From the NCBI GenBank assembly GCA_009391225.1, contig VEXC01000007.1, positions 1 through 49,349 on the forward strand: 49,349 bases of DNA, in the 5' to 3' direction. Position 1 is the stretch's first letter. Each line of letters starts with the position of its first letter. The notes under the pieces are model-generated. The model made no database searches. It saw nothing but the letters and a program-made list of their open reading frames with translations, and was not told where the DNA came from. The stretch is from SAR202 cluster bacterium AC-647-N09_OGT_505m. Its GTDB lineage: Bacteria > Chloroflexota > Dehalococcoidia > UBA2985. This document shows positions 35,242-43,415 of this stretch, in pieces. The position numbers and the translations under genes are program-made.

Positions 35242-36521
35242 TGGGTTCTCCTCTTCTCTTTCTCTGCACCAGATCTGGAGTGTTCACAACTTTGGGCTAA
35301 AGTATAGATACCTTTAAATCAGTACCCGGTCAAATCCCTACTGATTATATATTTCCTATCATGTCTCTCTCAGGGTGATTATCATGTCACCTATGCAGGA
35401 TTTGCCATGTATAGGTATCTTTGTCAGATGCCCGTAGAAGGCCTTACAGGGCCCGTAGCGCGATGCAATTAATTAATGTGACGAAAGGGTGGGGGTATTA
35501 ATTAAATTAGATTATTCTCCCTTAAAGAACCCCCCAGTTATGCTAATTGACCAAGGGACTCCTAACCCTCAGGTTCCATCTGCACTGAGGGCATTGGGCT
35601 GCAAATTACAACAAGACCTGTCAGAGAATAGGAAGTCCAAGGATCCATTTCCATACCTATAGGGTTGACAGCGCATCTTGTTTATAGCGTGAATTTGTCA
35701 CGCATATTGCCCTGAATAACTAGATTGCAATCTGTATGCCAGTGGTGGTGGAGCAACAAACTCCGGTTAGGATTTCTGGGTCTCGTTAGTATAATGAAAT
35801 GTGAGGTCTTATATGGATCTCCCATTACAAAGGCCTCGAAAGTTGAAGCCGTGAAGACGAATACAGGCCCTACATAAAATAATCGGGGTGAACCCACTCC
35901 CTAGTCGAAGTAATAGCGAACAAATGGGTATGGCGGCAAATTGAACTCCCAGAACGAAGGATATAATCCTTCCGCCATGAGGACACGATGCTTAGGGAAC
36001 GATGCTGGAACATCTCATGGTAAGAAGCAATTCCGTAGTGGACGTCATTTAACTTGCGGTTCGGCAGCCGCAGTGCTGGTAATCGGGTCTGGGCAGCACT
36101 CCGAATGGAGATAAGATGGTGTGGCTGAAAGGGCCACCTGTATACTCACACAATACTTAGAAACAAGTCCCTTCTCTGACAAGGGACTGCTGTGCCTCAA
36201 CCAAGGCCTATTTCAAGACTATCTTTAAAGGTTATTAACAATAACCTACAAAACTATCCTAGATAACTTTAGCCGGCTACTCTTATTCAGATTAGGAAAC
36301 ATCACTGAAGCATGGGCTATTGATACTAATTGAAGAATATTCTCTCCATAATGAATACCTATGCGATATTTACTTTCCATCAGGCCATTAGATTCCCAAG
36401 CAAGCTGCCGTGCGTTCGATCCCCATCACCCGTTCGATTATGTTAGGCAAGAAAAGGCCCACCGACGTTCTGCCAGAGGGCTGATTTTTGGCCAAGTACA
36501 ACAATATGTTTAAAAGGCGGG
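35242..36521. other. Gene-poor 1.28 kb stretch inside the island
   Basis: No convincing gene on either strand. It holds two ATTAATTAA palindromes 29 bp apart (35468-35477 and 35497-35506), the third TGTTCACAA, a tRNA-like fold at 35931-35976, and near 36407-36432 a stretch with GTTCGATCC and CATCACCCG that resembles another tRNA 3' end. The density of tRNA-like debris suggests earlier integration events. Confidence 0.5.
35931..35976 (-). repeat. tRNA-like remnant lacking a D arm
   Basis: On the minus strand TGGCGG pairs with CCGCCA as an acceptor-like stem. Inside are a perfect hairpin AAGGA-TTATA-TCCTT and then a T-loop-like GTTCAAT. There is no D arm and only 46 nt, so it cannot be a working tRNA. 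It is a decayed tRNA or a chance fold. Confidence 0.3.
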
Positions 36522-37961
36522 TTATTTTACATGGTCTGACGCTATATTGAGGTTGGTAATGGCATCCCTCTGATTGTCGCTTTCTAGGGTTTCAGTATAA
36601 AATCTCGCTAGACATTCTCTTACAGCATCTCGAAAACGATCGGTATCCATATAGAATGCACGGAAAATAAATGAGTCTTGTATAAACTCATTATTCAGAA
36701 GGCCAAGCTCCAAATTTTCTATCGTTATTTCAATAAATGTATCGAGATCCCTATGTATATGAGCTAGGAACAGATCTCTTGCATAACCAGTGTGATGATT
36801 AGTAATAGACTCGTATGAGAGATCGAAATGGTAACCATAAGAATTCTCTAAGTCGATGCTTTCATAAAGCTTAGGATCACTAGATGTTCTTTTAGTCTCT
36901 TTGGCCCATTCGTACCCAAGTGCAAAAGTTATCTTATCTAATTCGTGAACCACAAGATGAAATTCCTCTTCACTATATCCGCCAAAGTATGCGCTATACA
37001 AATCCAAACAAATTAACACTAAATCAAAATGTTCCGTTGAATGCGCTGTGGTCAGCAGACCATTCAAATCTATTGGAATATTCTTGTTAGGATCACCGTT
37101 CTTGCGACGTAGACCTAGTTCTTTCTGATATCCTTTGAGCATAAATCCACTACAATAAAAATAGGTTGCCAGAAGCGCCAGCATTCCCAGTGCGTGTTCG
37201 AAGTAAGAATCTGTGATGCTCAAGTTAACTGGTGCTTCACGGGACTGTTTGTGTCGACCCTTGCTTTCTGGGTACGAGATTAGAATGAGCCAATCGTCGA
37301 TGAATACCTTCTCCTCCAGAAAGTTCTTGGAGTTTTGCCCAAGAGCTCTATCCCAACTAAGGGCCTTATAGTAGATATCGTCTGGTATTACGCCTCTATG
37401 AGTGAGTAGGTTTCGGCGTTCTCTCATTTCTATATAGTGTCCCCACGCTACTTTCATAAAATCAGGTAACTTTCCCATCTCCATACCCAATAACACTCTT
37501 GTTAATGGTAGCTGGCCTTTTTCTTTCTCTAGTAGAGCATAATCCTCGATCATCACATCAGGCCTGTTAAAAAACCTTTTCCAATCTCCGCTGACACGCT
37601 TCACCATTTGTTCCTCTGCAAAATCCTCGAACATACTTATATACCTTCTCGCAGCCTCAGGATCAACTCTAATCGCCTCCTGAGAAATATTTGACATGAA
37701 TCTTTCGAAAAGAGAAAAGAGGTGAACAAAATTTGCATTCCTACCAATGTCTACGGCTGAAATTTGATCGGAAATTCTTTTGAACTGAACATCAGGGTCC
37801 CACTTGTGTCTTCCTACCAGTAAATCATCAAGAGCGCTCGTTAAATTACTGGCAATACTTCCGCGATACATTTCGGTCAGTTCGCAGAGAGCTTTAATCT
37901 GACTGATAAAACCGCTAAATATATCCCCGGCTTCTGACTGCTTGATTTGTTCGTCGGCCAT
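36522..37961 (-). CDS. HEPN-motif protein of unknown family
   Basis: A 479-residue soluble, helix-rich protein that I do not recognise as a named family. ATG 37961 has GGAGG seven bases upstream and is preferred over a TTG two codons before. Near residues 177-188 it reads EMRERRNLLTHRGV, an R-x4-H motif (Arg183, His188) in a helix with flanking charged residues, the hallmark of HEPN ribonucleases found in defence and toxin systems. The rest is alpha-helical without membrane segments. A perfect minus-strand TATAAT lies at 38021-38026. It is divergent from the nuclease genes in the same island, so a role in anti-phage defence or as an abortive backup is inferred, not shown. Confidence 0.65.
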   Translation of the reverse strand: MADEQIKQSEAGDIFSGFISQIKALCELTEMYRGSIASNLTSALDDLLVGRHKWDPDVQFKRISDQISAVDIGRNANFVHLFSLFERFMSNISQEAIRVDPEAARRYISMFEDFAEEQMVKRVSGDWKRFFNRPDVMIEDYALLEKEKGQLPLTRVLLGMEMGKLPDFMKVAWGHYIEMRERRNLLTHRGVIPDDIYYKALSWDRALGQNSKNFLEEKVFIDDWLILISYPESKGRHKQSREAPVNLSITDSYFEHALGMLALLATYFYCSGFMLKGYQKELGLRRKNGDPNKNIPIDLNGLLTTAHSTEHFDLVLICLDLYSAYFGGYSEEEFHLVVHELDKITFALGYEWAKETKRTSSDPKLYESIDLENSYGYHFDLSYESITNHHTGYARDLFLAHIHRDLDTFIEITIENLELGLLNNEFIQDSFIFRAFYMDTDRFRDAVRECLARFYTETLESDNQRDAITNLNIASDHVK

Positions 37962-38258
37962 ATTCAACCCTCCAGGTTGCGGACAACCGGAAAAACGCAG
38001 GCGGATAATGTCGCCACACGATTATAACAAAGTTCATAAAAGGTTGTACCAAGGTTTAGTTTCTGTGCCAATTATTTGTTTCGTAGGTCTATACACACTT
38101 TGTATACAGATGGGGATTAACAGCCATTTACATGATCATAGGGCATGGCTTAGCAAGCAAATGATCGGGGTTCGCTCATCGCATGAATGGCCGAAAACCC
38201 TTTTCTGTTAATGAAGTATAATCGGTGGAGGGATACAGAGACACACTTGAGAAGAATT

Positions 38259-38699
38259 ATGAGCAATGAAGATTTTGTCAGTAGGTCGATATTTGATTTC
38301 CTGCGTGAGTCAGATTGGACAATAGTTCACTATCACCCGCCAGGCGGTCAGGCAGGATTTGGAGTCACCCTTGAATCCAAGAAATTTCTGGTACCTGACT
38401 TAATAGCCGTAAAGGATAACGTGATTCTCATAGTCGAAAACAAAAGTGTTTTCAGCATCAGCGACGTCAAAAAACTGAGGACGATTGGGTCCTCAGTTTC
38501 CGCCGTGAAACAGATAGTCAACTACACAAAAAGATTCCTTGAAGTGAATCATCTTCCGATTCCTCAGACCTACAATATCCTCCTATCTCACGGCTATTCA
38601 GGGTCAAGCACCGACACAGCTCTCTCTGATGTAATACTAATGAATGTCGACAAATCTACAGGGAAGGTCTCCTATAGAGACAAAAGGAGTCTGAGATGA
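38259..38699 (+). CDS. Small PD-(D/E)xK nuclease-like protein, candidate restriction subunit 1
   Basis: A 146-residue protein from ATG 38259, which has GAGAAG five bases upstream; an ATG at 38187 would add 24 residues. The core is VPDLIAVKDNVILIVENKS, a textbook PD-x12-E-x-K motif (Asp47, Glu60, Lys62), preceded by HPPGGQAGFGV. A helix with AVKQIVNYTKRFLE follows. Length is that of a single catalytic domain. It overlaps the next gene by 4 bp (ATGA), and both converge on the methyltransferase pair, so it is read as one nuclease subunit of a restriction system. Confidence 0.7.
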   Translation: MSNEDFVSRSIFDFLRESDWTIVHYHPPGGQAGFGVTLESKKFLVPDLIAVKDNVILIVENKSVFSISDVKKLRTIGSSVSAVKQIVNYTKRFLEVNHLPIPQTYNILLSHGYSGSSTDTALSDVILMNVDKSTGKVSYRDKRSLR

Positions 38700-39883
38700 C
38701 ACTTACACCACAGATTGCTAATGGAGTAAACGTCAGGATCTATTCTGATGATAACAAGAAAGGCGCCGAATGGCTGGCTAGAGGCCTCAACCTTGACCCT
38801 ACTTACACCACGCTCGATAACTTGCCTCAGCCTGGTAGCAGTGAATTTCTAAAAGCCTCAGAATCTATCAAGGACATGTTGCGACTAGATAAACCAGACC
38901 TTATTGTGGCGGTGGAATCGGGAGGGAGCTACGTACCGGTTGTCAGCGTAGAAATCACCGCAACTACCCCCCAGAGTCAACATGCCAAACAGCGATTTCC
39001 CAGATTGATAGCTGCAGCCGAGGCAGGAATTCCGGCCATATACATTATCGCTGCCAGTAAGAGGAGTGGAAATTCGGTATACGCCCTGGGACCTGACGCC
39101 TATTTCTGCTGCGACAAGATTACAAAGATCAATCAGACGCCGGTGCTGATATATGAATATCCTGATGACGACGGCTTTCTGCTCAATGAGATCCCGGCAT
39201 TCCCGAACAATCCTCGCCTGGATAGTCCTAGCATGATAGAGGCGATGTCGACAATCAAACGATTAGTCACACTCAAGCTAAGTGAGGCGACCATGGACGA
39301 AACAATGAAAGATTCTCGGATCTCAGGAGAACTTCAGAAACAGAAAGCAAAGGCTAGCGGGTTTGAGATCTCTATAGATACCTTTGGCACGTTAAAATTG
39401 ATCAAAACCAAAGACCTTTATGGGTACATACAACAGAACTCAGAAATTACGACTAACAGGCTAAACTTCACATGGAATTGGCTTCCAGACCGGATTATCG
39501 AGAGGGATAATTCCCTAATATTCCAACCTACAGGTCGTATGTTTGACCACGCTGGTGACCCTTACACTGGAATGATAGCATTCTTCGATTATGCATTTTG
39601 CCGCGAGGGTAGAACCGTTGAAGACAGGAGTATGAACCTCATTTATATGCCGTTAAATCCAAATGTTAGGAGGATTACCGACGAATTTTCCCCAAGCGGC
39701 TACCATAGTTTCTATGAAAATTCATGTCCCTTTAGGTTACAGGGAATTCCTTCGAACGAAGATCAGTTCAAAATCGCCCATGCATTACAATACGGATGCG
39801 TTTATTTGAAGAATAAGCCGCTGAAGATCTATGGATATTTCTCTGACTTGATAGTATTCGAGGACTCCTTGCTAGTGTTCTAA
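38696..39883 (+). CDS. Nuclease-like protein, candidate restriction subunit 2
   Basis: A 395-residue protein translationally coupled to the small nuclease. A PD-(D/E)xK-like core with a variant end is visible: Pro67-Asp68 in KPDLIVAVESGG, then VVSVEITATTP with Glu86 and Thr88 in place of Lys; Gln95 and Lys98 in the following helix could supply the missing charge. The helix continues into FPRLIAAAEAGIPAIYII. The C-terminal 250 residues show no recognised motif and may carry DNA recognition. It ends 4 bp from the end of the convergent methyltransferase gene. Function as a restriction subunit is inferred from the core and context. Confidence 0.6.
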   Translation: MTLTPQIANGVNVRIYSDDNKKGAEWLARGLNLDPTYTTLDNLPQPGSSEFLKASESIKDMLRLDKPDLIVAVESGGSYVPVVSVEITATTPQSQHAKQRFPRLIAAAEAGIPAIYIIAASKRSGNSVYALGPDAYFCCDKITKINQTPVLIYEYPDDDGFLLNEIPAFPNNPRLDSPSMIEAMSTIKRLVTLKLSEATMDETMKDSRISGELQKQKAKASGFEISIDTFGTLKLIKTKDLYGYIQQNSEITTNRLNFTWNWLPDRIIERDNSLIFQPTGRMFDHAGDPYTGMIAFFDYAFCREGRTVEDRSMNLIYMPLNPNVRRITDEFSPSGYHSFYENSCPFRLQGIPSNEDQFKIAHALQYGCVYLKNKPLKIYGYFSDLIVFEDSLLVF

Positions 39884-39887
39884 CCAT

Positions 39888-41015
39888 TCACGTCTCAAGA
39901 GCGGCTTGGACAGATTTCGCTATCACACCTGCAAGTTTCGGTGGCACAGCATTACCTATCAGATAGTATTGGCTCACTAGACTTCCGAAGAATCGGAACT
40001 CGTCACTGAATGACTGTATTCGAGCACATTCTCTGGGAGTAAGCAATCTATTAAACTCAGGGTGAATGAATCGCCCGCAGGTGATCTTATCTATACCCGC
40101 AACCACAGTGCCCGACGGTTGATCCCACTCCATTCTTCCGTAGATATTTTTTATATGCCCACCATTACCATACTTGCCGTCTAGCATCCTTTTCAGGTGT
40201 TCCGTCAACAGATGCCTTGGAACATCTGGTAGTCCTCTCCCTGGCCTTACGTGAGACAGTCGCTCCCTTAAAGCGGGCTTATGATCCATAGGTCTGTGAT
40301 TGTAAACTGTTTTCATAACGCCAGTTGAAGCGACCGTGTACGTAAGTTCTTCAGCACCTTGGCCACAATCCACCATGGGAAGATCGCCCATAACGTCCCT
40401 TATGGTTTTGTGTTTCTTGCTCTTTCTAGATTCAATTTGTTGGACTAGACAATCCAAGACTTGCCCATCATTGTCAACATCTATCCTTACTGCCAGCAGA
40501 ATCCACCTCTTCCTTGTCTGCGCCAATCCGAAGTCTAAAGTATTGATAAGAATATTCCTGCTATTATAGCCACTTTTGGGATGTCCATTTGCAAGACGAG
40601 AACTGGCGAAATCAGCGAAACTTGCTCCCGAGGAATGTATCTTCGACGTGATTCCCCGTACGTTTTCCATGATTATTACCTTGGGGGAAATCTCTAGAGC
40701 CATGTCTAGGAATGTATCCACAAGATGAGACCTTCTGTCATTTTCGCGCCTTATCCCGAGTGTGCTAAATCCCTGACAAGGTGGTCCTCCCAAGAGCACG
40801 TCACATTTGAGTCTCAGTTGATCGCAAACTTCTGCTATCTCTGACCGCTGAAAAAGATCCCTCTTTTGGAATTCTATCCCTGGGTGGTTGTGTTGAAACA
40901 CCTCTCCGGCCCGGTCCCACCAATCGACGGCCATCAAGCCACGGAATTTGCGATTCTTAACAAATCCTTGAGTCATACCTCCGCAGCCAGAAAAAAGATC
41001 AGCCCAGGTGATCAA
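39888..41015 (-). CDS. DNA cytosine-5 methyltransferase, second of a coupled pair
   Basis: A 375-residue C5 methyltransferase. Motif I is DLFSGCGGMTQGF near 6, motif IV GGPPCQGFS with catalytic Cys80, motif VI MENVRG near 117, motif VIII QTRKR near 164, and motifs IX-X run from RLLTPRECARIQSF to IGNAVPP near 355. The target-recognition region between VIII and IX is about 130 residues. The start overlaps the stop of the upstream methyltransferase by 4 bp. It is convergent with the nuclease genes. Confidence 0.93.
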   Translation of the reverse strand: MITWADLFSGCGGMTQGFVKNRKFRGLMAVDWWDRAGEVFQHNHPGIEFQKRDLFQRSEIAEVCDQLRLKCDVLLGGPPCQGFSTLGIRRENDRRSHLVDTFLDMALEISPKVIIMENVRGITSKIHSSGASFADFASSRLANGHPKSGYNSRNILINTLDFGLAQTRKRWILLAVRIDVDNDGQVLDCLVQQIESRKSKKHKTIRDVMGDLPMVDCGQGAEELTYTVASTGVMKTVYNHRPMDHKPALRERLSHVRPGRGLPDVPRHLLTEHLKRMLDGKYGNGGHIKNIYGRMEWDQPSGTVVAGIDKITCGRFIHPEFNRLLTPRECARIQSFSDEFRFFGSLVSQYYLIGNAVPPKLAGVIAKSVQAALET

Positions 41016-42193
41016 CGTAATTTCTGCTCTAGGGTTTTGAGTACCGAAGTCGCTAGGTTCCTTGCTACCAGTGGTGGAACAGCATTTCCGACCTGTATGT
41101 ACTGTTGTCGCATGTTGCCTTGGAATTCAAATGAATCATGGAATGATTGTAGCCTAGCTGCTTCTCTTACTGACAATGTCCGGTCATCAGTTGGGTGAAT
41201 GTACATGTAGCCATCCATACCAATATGGGCGATTACTGTCCAACTGGGGAGGTTCATGTTCAATCGCTTCAGCCTGTCATGAAATATGTCTTCTCGAAAG
41301 GGAAGAATTCTTCGAACCTCAGGGCTTAGATCCATGTATTTATCACCTGGTTTCATATGTGCGAAGATCTTCTTCGCCCGGTCATTCGACACCCTGCACA
41401 CGTTGTTACCAACCGTGCCAAATTCATTCCTCATTTCTGTTTGGTATGCTGACAGCCCAAAATGTCTTGAATATGGCAAGTGGTGTTCCCGATAACCATC
41501 TTTGATCAATGGGAGATCTTCGATGGCATCTCGAACAGTGGTGTATGCCGCTAGGTGATTGGATTGGGGTTCGGACTCAAGTTCCAAATGCCTATTGGCA
41601 TTGTTATTATAGTGGGTGGGAGTTGGAAATTGGTAGTCCATCCCGTCCTTTACACCGATCGTGAATAAACGCCTCCGCTGCTGCGGTACACCAAACCCAG
41701 CCGCTTCGATGATGCTAGAACGAACCTGATAGCCAGCGTCATGGATCATCTCTATCATTTGCGCGTACAGTTCACCTCCATATCTCGTCTTCATTGAAGG
41801 CACATTCTCCATTATGAAAATAGATGGATGGAAGTAACTGACGAATTTTAGATATTCCTGAAACAGGTAGTTCCTGGGATCCATTTTCAGCTGGTTACGA
41901 GTCGTTGAACGTATTTTAGATATGCCAATTGTCGAAAATGTCTGGCAAGGAGGGCCACCAATGATTACATCAAGTTCCCCGGGGCTAATGTCAGTCAAGG
42001 CTTCAAATCGCTCCGGCGAAAGTCGCACCATGTCTTCACAGATTACAGAACTATCAGGAAAATTGTATTTGTGGGTCTGAACATTCGCATTGACGTTATC
42101 CACACCGGCAAGCACTTCGAATCCAGCTTGCCTGAAACCGTCGCTAAAGCCCCCTGCTCCACAGAACAAATCAATGCATGTAAATTTTGACAT
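41012..42193 (-). CDS. DNA cytosine-5 methyltransferase, first of a coupled pair
   Basis: A 393-residue C5 methyltransferase: motif I DLFCGAGGFSDGF near 8, motif IV GGPPCQTFS with Cys83 (Thr where Gly is usual), MENVPS near 129, QQRRR near 174, and SVREAARLQSF to VGNAVPP at the C-terminus. The region after motif IV (DPRNYLFQEYLKF) closely resembles the same place in domain 1 of the fused methyltransferase at the left edge (DPRNLLFDSYIRL), so these two are likely related. Together with the next gene it would modify the two strands of one asymmetric site (inference). Confidence 0.93.
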   Translation of the reverse strand: MSKFTCIDLFCGAGGFSDGFRQAGFEVLAGVDNVNANVQTHKYNFPDSSVICEDMVRLSPERFEALTDISPGELDVIIGGPPCQTFSTIGISKIRSTTRNQLKMDPRNYLFQEYLKFVSYFHPSIFIMENVPSMKTRYGGELYAQMIEMIHDAGYQVRSSIIEAAGFGVPQQRRRLFTIGVKDGMDYQFPTPTHYNNNANRHLELESEPQSNHLAAYTTVRDAIEDLPLIKDGYREHHLPYSRHFGLSAYQTEMRNEFGTVGNNVCRVSNDRAKKIFAHMKPGDKYMDLSPEVRRILPFREDIFHDRLKRLNMNLPSWTVIAHIGMDGYMYIHPTDDRTLSVREAARLQSFHDSFEFQGNMRQQYIQVGNAVPPLVARNLATSVLKTLEQKLR

Positions 42194-42324
42194 TAAACGA
42201 TACCAATGACTTCAGCCTATCAGCAAATATCTCCTTATGAGTCTACACAGCCGCATGACATGATCATATCATCCAATAGTTATCGAATTATTTCTAGCCC
42301 TTAAAATAAGCCTTAATAGCATGC

Positions 42325-43125
42325 TCAATCTAACAGTCCGATAGCTTCCTCTAAGTGATTAGCTGTAACAGATAAGTACACCTGAGTAGTGCTAAGACTG
42401 GAGTGACCAAGTAACTCCTGAACCACTCTTATATTCGCCCCTCTCTCTACCAACTTAGTGGCAAAGTAATGCCTGAAGCTGTGGGTGTGAAGAGGAACAC
42501 CTGCCTTCTTTGCCCAGACATGAAACTTCATCCCCAAACTTCGGGGGAGCATCTGGAATACCCGTTCATTAGGTCTGCTACCTCTACAGAGGATATAGAG
42601 GTTATCTCGTAGTTTTGGGTGCATAGGTATTACCCTATCTCTATCACCCTTCCCCTTCCGCACAAATATCCTGTTGGTCTCGAAGGACAAGTCTCTGATT
42701 CTGAGGTTCGCAAGTTCACCTCTTCTCATGCCAGTTAGCACGGCTGTATCCATAAGAGTTAAGTCCCTGAAACACGATTCCTTATGGGTCTCCTTGTCTC
42801 TAATGGTCTGGTAAAGCTTCCTTATTTCAGCTTCTGAGATGTAGGGAGGAAGACTCCTAGGAATCTTTACCCTGATATCGAACTGGATGCCGTAATACCC
42901 AAGGAATCCCCTCAGGTAAGTGGAATACCTAGCTCTGGTTCTGGGCATGAGGTGAACAGAACGCTGTAGGAATGTTTCAGCACTCTGGAAAGATACTTCC
43001 TTGAAGGCTCTGAGGTATTTCCCTATGTACTCGTCTATCTTCTCAGTGTACTGTTCACTAAGTCCCCTTGATTCGAGGTGGGATAGATAGGAGAATAGTA
43101 AATTAGGACTAGAATGCAGGCACAT
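42325..43125 (-). CDS. Tyrosine recombinase (integrase) of the island
   Basis: A phage-integrase family recombinase. The N-terminal SAM-like DNA-binding domain runs from LFSYLSHLESRG to GYYGIQFDI. The catalytic residues are all present: Arg in TGMRRGE, Lys in KGKGDRD, His-x-x-Arg in HSFRHYFA, His in LLGHSS, and Tyr in TTQVYLSV. ATG 43125 lies at the edge of the att repeat and gives 266 residues; the frame is open through the whole repeat from a GTG at 43164, and continues without a good start beyond it. In the excised circle this frame would join the HTH frame. Confidence 0.9.
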   Translation of the reverse strand: MCLHSSPNLLFSYLSHLESRGLSEQYTEKIDEYIGKYLRAFKEVSFQSAETFLQRSVHLMPRTRARYSTYLRGFLGYYGIQFDIRVKIPRSLPPYISEAEIRKLYQTIRDKETHKESCFRDLTLMDTAVLTGMRRGELANLRIRDLSFETNRIFVRKGKGDRDRVIPMHPKLRDNLYILCRGSRPNERVFQMLPRSLGMKFHVWAKKAGVPLHTHSFRHYFATKLVERGANIRVVQELLGHSSLSTTQVYLSVTANHLEEAIGLLD

Positions 43126-43169
43126 GGCAAAGGTCAGTGGTTCGAGTCCACTACCGCCCACCACTGTAT
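43121..43169 (+). repeat. Right att repeat (49 bp, tRNA 3' end)
   Basis: Identical to the left repeat at 35021-35069, same orientation. It contains the beginning of the integrase frame. To its right the sequence becomes host-like and leads into the gatB promoter. Confidence 0.9.
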
Positions 43170-43247
43170 CTGTCGGATGGTTCTGGACTTCAAAGAACCT
43201 GATGGAATCCTATGCAAATGAAGGGCCTTATTCACACCCCGCTTTCC

Positions 43248-43276
43248 TTGCGACCATATTTTAGCTTTGCTATACT
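43248..43276 (+). promoter_or_regulatory. Sigma-70 promoter of gatB-secG
   Basis: TTGCGA (43248-43253) is followed after exactly 17 bp by TATACT (43271-43276), each a 4-5/6 match. Transcription would start near 43283, leaving a leader of about 130 nt before gatB. Confidence 0.65.
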
Positions 43277-43282
43277 AGATTT

Positions 43283-43415
43283 GTTTCAAAAGTCCCTTGG
43301 GACTCTTGCGACAAAGATACCACCCACCCCGGAGTGGGAAGGAGCCACCACTTCAAGGATTTATTCTGAAGTGTCTTCTAGCCGCTGAAGGGGAACTTGA
43401 GGGCAGTCTCAAACT
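43283..43415 (+). promoter_or_regulatory. Structured 5' leader of gatB
   Basis: Three consecutive hairpins: AGTCC/GGACT (43291-43304), CCCAC/GTGGG (43323-43338) and CACTTCA/TGAAGTG (43349-43373). No T-box sequence, known riboswitch core or terminator T tract was found. It may be a site of post-transcriptional control. Confidence 0.35.

Larger units (their letters stand above)
35021..43169. mobile_element. 8.1 kb integrative genomic island (restriction/HEPN cargo)
   Basis: Two identical 49-bp direct repeats exactly 8,100 bp apart bound the segment. Each contains a tRNA T arm, acceptor 3' strand and CCA. A tyrosine recombinase gene starts in the right repeat and reads inward; a short HTH frame reads outward through the left one. 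Inside are a HEPN-motif gene, two nuclease-like genes and two cytosine-5 methyltransferase genes. The island is more AT-rich than the flanking pcm and gatB genes. Neither repeat is attached to a complete tRNA gene, which is unusual for this kind of element. Confidence 0.85.

Noticed and set aside
43291..43415. T-box riboswitch in the gatB leader
   Set aside because: The conserved T-box sequence and a terminator/antiterminator pair are not present.
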